A stretch of DNA of 64,000 bases, from contig NC_134880.1 in NCBI RefSeq assembly GCF_041734735.1, positions 29,213,451-29,277,450 of the forward strand, read 5' to 3'. The notes beneath the pieces were generated by a model. That model was not told the DNA's origin. It saw nothing but the letters and a program-made list of their open reading frames with translations, and did no database searches. Source of the DNA: Babylonia areolata. Its lineage: Eukaryota > Mollusca > Gastropoda > Neogastropoda > Buccinidae. The translations under genes and the position numbers were made by a program. Shown piece after piece: positions 53,201-56,275 of this stretch. Each line of letters opens with the position of its first letter. The stretch's first letter is position 1.

Positions 53201-53955
53201 CACTGTGTGTTGGTTCAGGTGTCACACTGTCAATTGGGTACCATGTATGTGGTTTGTTGGTTCAAGTGTCACTCTGTCAGTTGGGTACCATGAATGTGGT
53301 GTGTTGGTTCAGGTGTCACACTGTGTTGGTTCAGGTGTCACACTGTTGGTTCAGGTGTCACACTGTCTAAGCGAGATCCTGGACCTGTGTTCCTCCTTCT
53401 GTCGCCTGCTGACCATTCAACTGTCACCTTTGGCTGATAAAGAGCTGACCCAGCTTTCTGCTATCACCAAGGTCAGTGAATGTATATCTCTGTTTTCTTT
53501 CTCTTCATCACTTTTTTGTTGTTCGTGTTGATGTTGTTGTTTTATGTCGTTACCTTGTTTTTGGGGCCCATGTGCCAGAATCAGTGTTGTATTACTCTTT
53601 TGTCGCAACATATTTTTGTGTGTGAAATTGGAGCTTCTCTCCCTAGGGAGAGTGTGTCTCTACAGCGAGAGTGCCTCCCTCCCCCTTTTTTTCCTACCTG
53701 CAAGTGCAAGTGTATTTTTCCAATTAAAAAAGAATGATGGCAGTTCATTTTCATATTTCACTATAAATTAATCTTTAAATCCTGCATGATATTTTTTTTG
53801 TCCTTTTACAGAACTTCCAGCGGCAATCCAACATTTTGTTTCGCATCCTGTCGAGTGTGTCGAGCCACAATGCCAGCCCTCACCTGACACAGCTACTGCT
53901 GCGCCTGGACTTCAACAAGTACTACACCACATCTGGGGGCCAGCTGGGCAGGTGA
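13558..53955 (+). CDS. TUBGCP4: Gamma-tubulin complex component 4 (GCP4), 15 coding exons
   Basis: GCP4 is a GCP/Spc97-Spc98 family protein. It binds gamma-tubulin and forms part of the gamma-tubulin ring complex that nucleates microtubules at centrosomes and spindle. I assembled 15 exons by matching translated pieces to human GCP4 from memory. The N-terminus [11 protein letters not shown] parallels human MIHELLLALSG, and further landmarks are [89 protein letters not shown] and [11 protein letters not shown]. Every junction is GT-AG, phases agree throughout, and the coding length is 2007 nt (668 residues plus stop; human about 667). The N-terminal GRIP1 half spans roughly exons 1-9 and the gamma-tubulin-binding GRIP2 half roughly exons 10-15. 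The gene looks intact. Its introns are unusually loaded: a RAG1-like transposon and arrays built from its own splice junctions. Confidence 0.95.
13950..15470 (-). mobile_element. 5'-truncated CR1/Jockey-type LINE in GCP4 intron 1
   Basis: On the - strand: [19 protein letters not shown] (about 15370-15425), [20 protein letters not shown] (about 15170-15230), [16 protein letters not shown] (about 15020-15065), [11 protein letters not shown] (14930-14960), [17 protein letters not shown], then [19 protein letters not shown] (14340-14400). The RT catalytic motif is intact but the endonuclease half is missing and the frame breaks near 14600. The truncated 5' end adjoins a (CTA)n-like tract at 15465-15495. 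Confidence 0.85.
14608..15249 (-). pseudogene. Reverse transcriptase fragment of the intron 1 LINE
   Basis: A 213-codon open piece covering RT blocks from LDLRKAF to the DLGI motif, with GVPQGS and FADD intact. Coding continues in neighbouring frames on both sides. Confidence 0.8.
15577..15859 (+). repeat. Compound CA/CGCA/TA/GT microsatellites, intron 1
   Basis: (CA)n then (CGCA)n at 15577-15612, GCATG-type repeats to 15650, and (TA)n(GT)n at 15803-15858. Confidence 0.9.
15871..17157. other. Intron 1 sequence with nothing recognised
   Basis: AT-rich sequence with a G run at 16315-16342. No conserved coding piece. Confidence 0.5.
17158..20042 (+). pseudogene. LINE ORF2 (endonuclease and reverse transcriptase), broken
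   Basis: [24 protein letters not shown] and [11 protein letters not shown] mark an APE endonuclease (about 17570-18040). The catalytic SDH motif reads SSDRAAVL (about 18205), with His replaced by Arg. The RT follows: [19 protein letters not shown] (about 19075-19130), [15 protein letters not shown] (about 19285-19325), the GVPQGS region disrupted near 19465-19490, then SFANDTQLY (about 19555-19585) where the catalytic Asp pair is Ala-Asn-Asp. The end reads [19 protein letters not shown]. Both enzymes have thus lost key residues besides the frame breaks. Confidence 0.85.
17290..21695 (+). mobile_element. CR1/L2-type LINE in GCP4 intron 1
   Basis: Endonuclease plus RT on the + strand, ending in a tail TTGTAAAGTGCATAGAGCTT and (AAAT)n at 21670-21695, typical for CR1/L2 3' ends. 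The 3' UTR is swollen by GT and AT microsatellites and a GC-rich stretch (20430-21430). ORF2 is broken in several places, so the copy is inactive. The exact 5' end is not defined; no ORF1 is visible. Confidence 0.85.
21091..21186 (+). repeat. TA/GT/TA microsatellite and T run in LINE 3' UTR
   Basis: (TA)n, (GT)n, (TA)n, followed by T runs, inside the 3' part of the intron 1 LINE. Confidence 0.9.
21798..21907 (+). repeat. 55-bp tandem duplication before exon 2
   Basis: GATACATATCTATACAGA and TGTAATACACTTGACTT occur twice, 55 bp apart, ending about 56 bp 5' of the exon 2 acceptor. Confidence 0.8.
21964..22099 (+). CDS. TUBGCP4: GCP4 exon 2 (residues 26-71)
   Basis: Acceptor TGTGTCAG|GTTGTA. 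Encodes [19 protein letters not shown] and onward to the STIHTG junction. Donor CAG|GTAAGC, leaving phase 1. Corresponds to human residues around FPFLHPSETSVLNRLCRLGT. Confidence 0.95.
22457..23356 (+). mobile_element. tRNA-derived SINE split by microsatellite-rich sequence, intron 2
   Basis: The 5' part (22457-22597) has a tRNA-like head with box B GGTTCAAACCC and AAAGGGTGGAGATTTTT. The 3' part (about 23110-23356) has AAAAGATCC, GGGTAATGGAAATAAAAACA, AATATGGCTGCCTACATG, GTGAACATGGGAGTTGCAGC and a GAAGAAGAAG tail. Between them lie (CA)n, (TA)n and T runs. I know this SINE family from memory as common in gastropods. Confidence 0.8.
22796..23115 (+). repeat. (CA)n and (TA)n/T-run tracts, intron 2
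   Basis: (CA)n at 22796-22839, (TA)n at 23036-23078 and a T run at 23087-23115. They lie between the two halves of a SINE. Confidence 0.9.
23510..23667 (+). CDS. TUBGCP4: GCP4 exon 3 (residues 71-123)
   Basis: Acceptor AATGCAG|GTACAG. Encodes [17 protein letters not shown] through [12 protein letters not shown]. Donor GAG|GTAGAG, phase 0. Confidence 0.95.
23930..24012 (+). repeat. Short tandem repeat, GTGGTCATTGGGGTTGTGAT unit
   Basis: Two to three copies of a roughly 27-bp G/T-rich unit in intron 3. Confidence 0.65.
24530..24597 (+). repeat. 34-bp tandem duplication before exon 4
   Basis: Two copies of CAGAGTTTTGATGAAA followed by YTGATTTYA, ending 12 bp 5' of the exon 4 acceptor. Confidence 0.8.
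24610..24666 (+). CDS. TUBGCP4: GCP4 exon 4 (residues 124-142, 57-nt microexon)
   Basis: A 19-codon exon, [19 protein letters not shown], aligned to human FQLLFPSVMVVVEQIKSQK. Acceptor GTTGTTAG|TTTCAG, donor CGG|GTAAGT, phase 0 on both sides. A second AG six bases into the exon (TTTCAG|CTCCTG) could give an in-frame acceptor that skips F and Q. Confidence 0.9.
24810..25033 (+). mobile_element. piggyBac MITE, 224 bp, in GCP4 intron 4
   Basis: Flanked by TTAA at 24806-24809 and 25034-25037. Ends are CTCTCTCCATACGAACGG and, read inward from the right, CTCACTCAGTACGGCC: 10 of the first 13 positions match. No coding capacity. TTAA duplication plus short inverted ends define piggyBac-mobilised MITEs. 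Confidence 0.85.
25157..25236 (+). CDS. TUBGCP4: GCP4 exon 5 (residues 143-169)
   Basis: Acceptor TGTTTCAG|GCACAT. Encodes [18 protein letters not shown] and KVKDALE. Donor AAG|GTAATG, leaving phase 2. Matches human IHGCQILETVYKHSCGGL. Confidence 0.95.
25798..26005 (+). CDS. TUBGCP4: GCP4 exon 6 (residues 169-238)
   Basis: Acceptor GTCTTCAG|GATTCT. Encodes [20 protein letters not shown], the FFIQAV segment, an acidic linker and [13 protein letters not shown]. Donor ATG|GTATTG, phase 0. Reading on without splicing hits a stop 33 nt later. The downstream intron is 6.1 kb and contains the RAG1-like transposon. Confidence 0.93.
26440..26704 (+). repeat. Diverged left edge of the intron 6 minisatellite
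   Basis: Degenerate units such as GTGGAACATATTCTGTTC and GTGAAACTCATTCTGTTC. They are much less uniform than the units right of the transposon. The transposon separates this old edge from the homogeneous part of the same array. Confidence 0.8.
26705..26733 (+). repeat. Left terminal repeat of the RAG1-like transposon
   Basis: Starts CACGGCG and carries GCAG-CCC-ATTTAGTT, with ATTTAGTT at element positions 22-29. Shared with the right end, but there the inner block lies at positions 33-40. Confidence 0.7.
27869..30664 (-). CDS. RAG1-like transposase with N-terminal RAG1-N zinc region, 931 aa
   Basis: Uninterrupted ORF. Residues 24-135 resemble the RAG1 N-terminal zinc region: CRVCG (C32, C35), HPTC-x-C-x2-C (C81, C84), then C130-x2-C133, followed by the basic GRPKKRR. 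Residues 136-330 are a Ser/Thr- and Lys-rich linker. Residues 440-900 resemble the RAG1 core RNase-H region: [10 protein letters not shown] (D456, cf. RAG1 D600), FGDYD (D526, cf. D708), HPCLYC (C545, C548, cf. C727, C730), KQHILENH (H849, H854, cf. H937, H942) and [10 protein letters not shown] (E871 or E875, cf. E962). The gaps D526-to-C545 (19) and H849-to-H854 (5) equal those in RAG1. A coiled-coil-like segment lies at about 625-720. All expected catalytic and zinc residues are present, so the enzyme may be active. No RING domain or RAG2-like partner is visible. It may correspond to the N-RAG-TP family reported from Aplysia; I could not compare directly. Confidence 0.85.
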   Translation of the reverse strand: MPTKMESGAVAAALLTGQHTFSEHLRCLDCMCRVCGERVLRRVKDKGLNARLCAKYSSELFRFFSLDVSNDEEGKHPTCICIKCYKKLIKMKHTLGNSQFKTANENVALDIDRMSEIWTTFDPDLSLDQCKTCSFHHSKSQSGRPKKRRSAPVKKCTDDSFDPSDLCLDTDDSVSTSFCQSTSTPVKKTRTLCTNTSPITPKTPVTDAAISPIALLKRKTVYVDSEDEDLNRSLTEEEEKLYTQLTHRKLFQSGDKSTVRCKTGGQPIVLKKVTQPRKSSAIASSPLKKKWSQIMQKIRKHISGNSREAIVKQQGSEIKRSAQSHRQQILQAAGCGPVKVTKKQGSALRAAMGLSWAQHRIQKRFYASIGVEHEGERKEREVQKEAMFGEVEIQKTKLIFVDKEGRQTEEETTVGKIKDIPKMVENLLEQYDRENKLTWHDDRIPQDEIWVKIGGDHGGGTFKLMLQIANLTNPNSKHNTCLLAIVDCKDSPDNLRRILEPYKEQLAALQSMTWRNKRVKVTLFGDYDFLLKLYGLSGAQGTHPCLYCTASKSQTQNPPHCNEGNITQRTLQGIKTDYNKYKHSKQKIASLHNNVVREPIVDIELSQVAPPYLHILLGVVKKHHDLLEGECHSLDKKIGESIASQGKQIDSDSAFSEFVDKLRQLQSAEEEKRLLETRIVFNEPEGDSTPISDFQKQQRELADMVEEKDADIEYLKTQLDLPHLAGPLTQHLDAVLQQHKIHRQAYHGASFIGNHCHKYLKPETIEHISDSVVNKTGELTQDADINLRARNISQKFKTLNTLFSRIHVNISHQRPLTDSDVDTLDSDIKQYMSFFRQQFPQTHIIPKQHILENHCIPFIHSHGFGLALHGEQGGEATHAVINSLKKKVLGMQSQDDKLRVIMQEHMTIVSPMLQQVVPQAGESRHKSKSKE
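30961..31000 (-). repeat. Right terminal repeat of the RAG1-like transposon
   Basis: Read inward on the - strand it begins CACGGCT and contains GCAG-AGCT-ATTTAGTT, with ATTTAGTT at positions 33-40. Together with the left end it defines imperfect terminal inverted repeats that differ by an 11-bp offset. Confidence 0.7.
31001..32085 (+). repeat. 33-bp minisatellite abutting the exon 7 acceptor
   Basis: About 32 units, core ATTGTGGAACTCATTCTG followed by TTCTGATTGTCTGTC, with shorter variants. Units alternate GTGGAAC and GTAGAAC; the TAG forms follow a pyrimidine-rich stretch and resemble weak acceptors. Because 33 is a multiple of 3 the array is open in several frames; the apparent peptides are artefacts. 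The array runs into CATTCTGTTCTATCTGTCC and the true acceptor at 32103. Confidence 0.9.
32104..32275 (+). CDS. TUBGCP4: GCP4 exon 7 (residues 239-296)
   Basis: Acceptor CCATCCAG|AGAAAC lies directly after the 33-bp array, whose last degenerate unit supplies the pyrimidine tract. Encodes [12 protein letters not shown], then [19 protein letters not shown], the conserved GCP core motif. Donor CGG|GTAGGG, leaving phase 1. Confidence 0.93.
32730..33560 (+). repeat. Pyrimidine-rich tract with (TC)n and (TATC)n, intron 7
   Basis: Long C/T-rich stretch with (TC)n and (TCTA)n around 33090-33250 and (GT)n at 33327-33352, immediately 5' of the decayed RAG1-like copy. No gene. Confidence 0.8.
33560..35940 (+). 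mobile_element. Decayed second RAG1-like transposon copy
   Basis: In GCP4 intron 7, 2.6 kb downstream of the intact element and in the opposite orientation. Coding remnants follow the same order. C-x2-C near 33630 and [10 protein letters not shown] (33770-33800) are followed by SECPVCSQF and GGRPKKQK (33905-33990) from the zinc region. Then come [12 protein letters not shown] (about 34530), the [17 protein letters not shown] and HPCLWC block (34740-34830), [14 protein letters not shown] (about 35370-35410), and KQHMLEAH with GEQGGEETH (35670-35765). The frame shifts several times. D of the first catalytic motif survives in an alternative frame and the second motif reads FRD in place of FGD. 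Ends are not identifiable; pyrimidine-rich tracts adjoin both sides. Confidence 0.8.
33645..35930 (+). pseudogene. RAG1-like transposase pseudogene
   Basis: Open pieces at 33645-34574 (zinc region and linker), 34663-34887 (second catalytic Asp and HPCLWC), 35131-35502 (coiled coil and [10 protein letters not shown]) and 35538-35780 (H-x4-H and GEQGGEETH) lie in different frames. At least three frameshifts separate them. Similarity to the intact copy is clear but the sequence has diverged considerably, so it is an older relative and not a recent duplicate. Confidence 0.75.
36080..36680 (+). repeat. Pyrimidine-rich tract, intron 7
   Basis: (TC)n at 36088-36117, then about 550 bp of imperfect C/T-rich sequence with a C run near 36485-36498. 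Open frames here are compositional. It adjoins the 3' side of the decayed RAG1-like copy. Confidence 0.75.
37908..38032 (+). CDS. TUBGCP4: GCP4 exon 8 (residues 296-337)
   Basis: Acceptor GCTGAACAG|GCCAGT. Encodes [20 protein letters not shown] and on to [10 protein letters not shown], matching human FAAELHRLKQQP...VDRIRSTVAE. Donor GAG|GTATGA, phase 0. Confidence 0.92.
38541..38583 (+). repeat. (CA)n microsatellite, intron 8
   Basis: About 21 CA units. Confidence 0.95.
38947..39103 (+). CDS. TUBGCP4: GCP4 exon 9 (residues 338-390)
   Basis: Acceptor GATGTGCAG|CACCTG. Encodes [19 protein letters not shown], then [20 protein letters not shown], one of the most conserved stretches of the family. 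Donor ATG|GTGTGT, leaving phase 1. Confidence 0.95.
40410..40544 (+). CDS. TUBGCP4: GCP4 exon 10 (residues 390-435)
   Basis: Acceptor CATGTGCAG|ACGTGA. Encodes [20 protein letters not shown], then a Thr/Pro-rich variable linker. Donor AGAG|GTGACT, leaving phase 1. The donor was fixed by phase agreement with exon 11. Read-through would stay open for about 40 codons, so an intron-retained form is conceivable. Confidence 0.88.
40703..40968 (-). mobile_element. Same tRNA-derived SINE family, reverse copy, intron 10
   Basis: Reverse complement of the SINE in intron 2: GGCAGCCATGCTCC, CACAACCCAGTGAACACTGA, GCAGGATCTTTAATGGGC and GGAAAAATCTCCATTC. It ends in the degenerate tRNA-like head. The 3' tail is missing. 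Confidence 0.75.
40969..42526. other. Rest of intron 10, nothing recognised
   Basis: AT-rich unique-looking sequence; no element or exon seen. Confidence 0.5.
42527..42641 (+). CDS. TUBGCP4: GCP4 exon 11 (residues 435-473)
   Basis: Acceptor CACTTTCAG|GCACAG. Encodes a Gly-rich linker, then [20 protein letters not shown] and SILK; human has LSYKVQWPLHILFTPAVLEK. Donor AAA|GTCAGT, leaving phase 2. Confidence 0.92.
44060..44212 (+). repeat. Interrupted (CA)n tract, intron 11
   Basis: CA runs interrupted by CATAGACATATG motifs, ending where the SINE at 44215 begins. Confidence 0.9.
44215..45490 (+). mobile_element. SINE (GGTGGTCTGGACGCTAGTCA family) interrupted by a second SINE, intron 11
   Basis: The head GATGGCCTAGAGGCAACG with box B GGTTCGAATCAC starts at 44215 and runs to AAACAAATAAATAAAA near 44490. 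It resumes near 45366 with GCATGCAGGAAAAAATAC and ends AGAGAAATCTGTTGTGATA. The undisturbed copy at 49257-49675 shows that these halves belong together. Confidence 0.8.
44520..45360 (+). mobile_element. Second tRNA-derived SINE nested in the first
   Basis: Starts GCCACCGTGGCGAATTGG with box B GGTTCGAATCCC and a well-paired tRNA-like head; body includes GGGGAGACTGGGACCACACA and, near 45210, GTGTGGCCTCCTGGCGACC. Ends in GGGGGCAGCAAAAAACAAAA. It is long for a SINE (about 840 bp), so it may itself be composite. Confidence 0.65.
45591..46215 (-). mobile_element. Internally deleted piggyBac element in GCP4 intron 11
   Basis: Flanked by TTAA (45587-45590 and 46216-46219). The transposase-start end reads CTCACTCCGGAAGATGG on the - strand. 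Downstream, about 45735-45895, lies a piggyBac-like N-terminus: [17 protein letters not shown], then acidic SDSDSEGSE. The rest of the transposase is missing, so it is a 625-bp deletion derivative. The left end CTCAGGAG is less similar and the left boundary is less certain. Confidence 0.65.
46308..47093 (+). repeat. 44-bp minisatellite carrying copies of the exon 12 acceptor
   Basis: Seventeen units precede exon 12. Each contains CTGTGACAG|GTACAACC and then AGGTGTTTAAAG or AGGTGTTTGAAG, so each repeats the acceptor AG and the start of the exon (codons YNQVFK/E). Some units carry a GATTTGAA insertion and are 49 bp. The 18th copy is the real exon boundary at 47093/47094. Confidence 0.93.
47094..47286 (+). 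CDS. TUBGCP4: GCP4 exon 12 (residues 473-537)
   Basis: Acceptor TGTGACAG|GTACAA. Encodes [19 protein letters not shown] through [16 protein letters not shown]. Donor CAG|GTATGA, phase 0. The acceptor and first ~17 bases are the terminal member of the 44-bp array in intron 11. The true site is recognised because only this copy continues into FRFLLAVRR. Confidence 0.95.
47580..48305 (+). repeat. GT/TA-rich and TTA-rich simple repeats, intron 12
   Basis: GT runs at 47585-47720 and 47910-48030, TA at 47810-47826, then (TTA)n and (TTTA)n to 48320. No gene. Confidence 0.85.
48381..48505 (-). mobile_element. Short conserved SINE, reverse copy, intron 12
   Basis: The - strand reads AGTTTCAGTAGCTAAGGAGG, CACTGCGTTCGGACAAAACC and CAGCGTAACCCAACGCGC. 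It ends in AGGCCTTGAG and an A run. The same unit occurs at 51731-51855 with few differences. I recall it as a widespread molluscan SINE. Confidence 0.75.
48530..49205 (+). repeat. Tandem duplication, about 325-bp unit, intron 12
   Basis: Two copies (about 48530-48848 and 48857-49205) share CTCATAACTGT, CCATTTAGAATGGGCCAACT, GATCTGGGACTCGCTTCTAT, TTTTGTCATGAACAATGTAA and TTTTTTCTGCACACTT in the same order, with point differences and microsatellite length changes. No coding content recognised. Confidence 0.8.
49257..49675 (+). mobile_element. SINE, same family as 44215-45490, uninterrupted, intron 12
   Basis: Head GTTGGTCTGGAGGTAACATG, box B GGATCGAATCCC, body TGTGTGGTGGTCTGGATGC and AAGAACCCATGGCAACAAAA. 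The end is AGAGAAATCTGTTGTGACAG and a (AATAC)n tail. It lies 50 bp 5' of exon 13. Confidence 0.8.
49724..49858 (+). CDS. TUBGCP4: GCP4 exon 13 (residues 538-582)
   Basis: Acceptor GTGTTTCAG|GTGGAT. Encodes [20 protein letters not shown] through [11 protein letters not shown]. Donor TCC|GTAAGT, phase 0. The donor is the first of five identical GTAAGT sites spaced 61 bp apart. Confidence 0.94.
49859..50150 (+). repeat. 61-bp minisatellite carrying copies of the exon 13 donor
   Basis: GTAAGTCTTCTGGACAG recurs at 49859, 49920, 49981, 50042 and 50103, exactly 61 bp apart. Each later copy is preceded by TGTCC or CGTCC, mimicking the exon end AAGTCC. The first copy is the true exon 13 donor. Confidence 0.93.
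50620..50985 (+). repeat. 40-bp minisatellite in intron 13
   Basis: Nine or so units of TAGTGAGTCCGATACCATCA plus TAGTGAAAGAGTGAAAAGGT, with GAGACC/GATACC variants. It does not touch a splice site. It is the middle one of three arrays in this intron. Confidence 0.9.
51428..53354 (+). repeat. Minisatellite carrying dozens of copies of the exon 14 acceptor
   Basis: The short core GTTGGTTCAG|GTGTCACACTGT repeats dozens of times at 20-24 bp spacing, with longer higher-order units that include CAATTGGGTACCATGTATGT. The core equals the true acceptor and first four codons (VSHC) of exon 14. A SINE interrupts it at 51731-51855. The last unit is the exon 14 boundary. Long open frames here are by-products of 24-bp periodicity. 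Confidence 0.93.
51731..51855 (-). mobile_element. Short conserved SINE, reverse copy, inside the intron 13 array
   Basis: Same family as 48381-48505: CGTCACTGTGTTCGGACAA, GCAGATGCCTGACCAGCAG, A-run tail. It interrupts the exon 14 acceptor array. Confidence 0.75.
53355..53471 (+). CDS. TUBGCP4: GCP4 exon 14 (residues 583-621)
   Basis: Acceptor TTGGTTCAG|GTGTCA. Encodes [19 protein letters not shown], matching human VFHCLNEILDLCHSFCSLV. Donor AAG|GTCAGT, phase 0. The acceptor with codons VSHC is the last copy of a repeat that fills the preceding 1.9 kb. Confidence 0.94.
53812..53955 (+). CDS. TUBGCP4: GCP4 exon 15 (residues 622-668 and stop)
   Basis: Acceptor CTTTTACAG|AACTTC. Encodes [20 protein letters not shown] through [20 protein letters not shown], then TGA. 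Human ends LGSFGM a few residues later, so a stop here gives the expected length. The stop lies inside a perfect donor consensus (AG|GTGAGT at 53952), so an alternative spliced C-terminus cannot be excluded. Confidence 0.85.
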   Translation, partial: NFQRQSNILFRILSSVSSHNASPHLTQLLLRLDFNKYYTTSGGQLGR

Positions 53956-55844
53956 GTCATGCAGTGCACAGGCAGGCATCAGAATGGTTCGCTGATCTTC
54001 GTATTTCAGAGGATTGGGGGACCGATGACTGCGGTTTTGGCTTGGGCAGTCGCGGGTTAAATTTTTTATGGAGCGCAATCTTATTCTGAAATGGTATTCT
54101 TAAATAGCTTTTCGTGTTGTTGTTATTTTACGCATATATGGTATTCTGAAACGGCTCGTTCTGTTTTTGCACACTGCATGCAAAAGTGTCGGCGCCATCT
54201 TTTTCAGTATCACTGCATCTTTACACCACCGGGGGCCTGGCAGCCCCTGGTCTTCTGCCTTCTTCAGAGAATTAGATTCTGGAGTGTTCTGATGCCTGAC
54301 AGGTCTGCTGGGGGCACAGGGCTGTAGAGCCAGCTACACCTCACCTCCCCCTTCACTTGCTTTTTTGCTAAGACCGATTCACAATGAAAGTTGTTGATAA
54401 GTCAGCTCAGCTTTATTTTCTCCAAAGATAAATTCCTGTGATTGATGTTGATGTGATGCAAGAGCAGTGGTTTTGTATCCTGGGATAAAGTGTCCAGTGT
54501 ATGGTTTAAATTGCAGGGGATCAGAACTGTTTTTTGTGTGTTTATTGACTGGGATATTTCCAGTCCTGTAATGACAATGTGTTGCCAGACTGGCCGTGTT
54601 AGAGTCCAGACAAAGAAAGAGAGGAACTTGAGGTTCCAACAGCCTGAAACATGACAGAGACATTAACACAGTGTTGGTTTAGCGCTTATAGCTGTTAGAG
54701 GCGTTTGATTGGCTAAGAGCGGGCCAGACTAAGAGGGGCGTCTTTTCACTGTTAGCCGCGCGAAATTTGGCCAAACAGAGCAAACCATAGGCCTAGTTTG
54801 CATCAGTTTGACATGGTAAGTATATGTAAACACCAAACATGGAGTATAATACAAACTCCTCCTGTTGGTTTACTGGGGTAGGGCAACAGTATCAGTGTCA
54901 GGATGAATCATATCCAGCTTTCAGAATTTATGAGCTGCTTCCCTCAGGTCATCAATTTGGAAATGCTAGAACCCAAACCAGTTGTTTTCCAATAACTTTT
55001 TATCCAAAACATTCAGTGCCCTGTCTCTCAAATGAACTTAAAAGTGAATATAAGAGAATTGTTCAACCAGTTAACTGTAGACCTAATCATCAGCCCCACA
55101 TTTAATTTGTAATATGTGACATATATTCAAGAGAGTATTTGCATTGATATGCTGTGTTGTTGTGTGGACATTTGTTGTGTGTTGGCATGCATGTGTGTGA
55201 GGGTGAGTGTGCACATGCACAAGTACTTATATATGTATACATATATATTCAGACTATATTTGTATATTTCCAATTCATGTTTATGCTTTTTATATACCAC
55301 CATCCCTCCAGTACACTTGGTAATAAAGACATTCTATGCTAGTCAGTTCTATTCTGTTTTCACTTTCAGTGTCAGGAATGGAATCTTGTCATGTCTGGAA
55401 CTGACAGATTCTGGCAAGCTGCTAGAACAAAGCAGAGGCAAACTATGTAGATGGAGCTATAACCTGATAAATTTCTGTTGAACAGTACTGGCTTTATAAT
55501 GTACTATTTCTTATTCAGTTCTGACTAAACAGAAGTTTGCTTTGATAATGATGCTTATGAAAAAGCAAACAAAAAGACCAAAGTAGTTAATATACTGTCC
55601 TAAATGGTGATTTTTTTATGTTGCAGTGTTTGAAAAGACGATTGGTTGGCAGCATGGTTCACCAGAACAGTCTCAGGACTATGAAGCAGAGAAGCTCATG
55701 TATCAGTTTTTTCACTTACCTCTGGAGTGCTGCTCACTGACCTTGTGTCCTCATGGAATGGCTTTTGAAAAGAAAGAACAGAAAAACCATGTGCTTCCAT
55801 ACAAATACATACATGTATACTCAAACGCATGTTGTTAAGTTGTG

Positions 55845-56275
55845 GCCTAGTGATAATGTGTCTGCCTAGAAGGCAAGAGAATCTTGGGGTGCAGGATCAA
55901 ATGTCACACTCACCAGGATTTTCTCCTCTCCTGTAGACCTTGAGTGGTGGTCTGAACACTCCCATTTACATGAGACAATAAATCAAGGTCCCATATGTAG
56001 CATGGGTTTGGCACATATGAAGGAACCCATGGCAACAAAAGGGTTGCCCTTGGCAATTTTGTGAAGAAAAATCCACCCTAGTATACAGGTGTGCATGTGT
56101 ATGACTGAATCCTGACTGAATGTGTCAGGAAATTAATGGCTAGTGTCAAAAGGTAGCCTTCAGTTGGCTCTACCCCGATAGACATCCTGTGGTGTAAATG
56201 ATTGCATGTTTGTAAAGCACTTAGAGTCTGGTCTCTGAACAAAGATAGGCTCTATGTAAGTATCAATAACCATGT
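55845..56275 (+). mobile_element. SINE with related head and LINE-like 3' tail
   Basis: The head TGGCCTAGTGATAATGTGTC and middle GAGTGGTGGTCTGAACACT match the 44215 family. The 3' part differs: GTTTGTAAAGCACTTAGAGT and CTCTATGTAAGTATCAATAA resemble a CR1/L2 LINE tail, which SINEs borrow for mobilisation. Confidence 0.75.

Noticed and set aside
51861-53293. Open frames of up to 360 codons with repeated VSHCVLVQ
   Set aside because: 24-bp periodic minisatellite; three overlapping frames are open at once. Only the last boundary is a real exon.
46308-53354. CRISPR-like regular repeats
   Set aside because: Units are directly adjacent with no unique spacers, inside introns of an animal gene.
54667-54673. 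CACAGTG, the exact RSS heptamer
   Set aside because: A single 7-mer with no ACAAAAACC-like nonamer at 12 or 23 bp; expected by chance in 64 kb.
54839-55105. 88-codon open frame MEYNTNSSCWF
   Set aside because: No recognised domain, no splice or codon support. Could be chance in AT-rich DNA.
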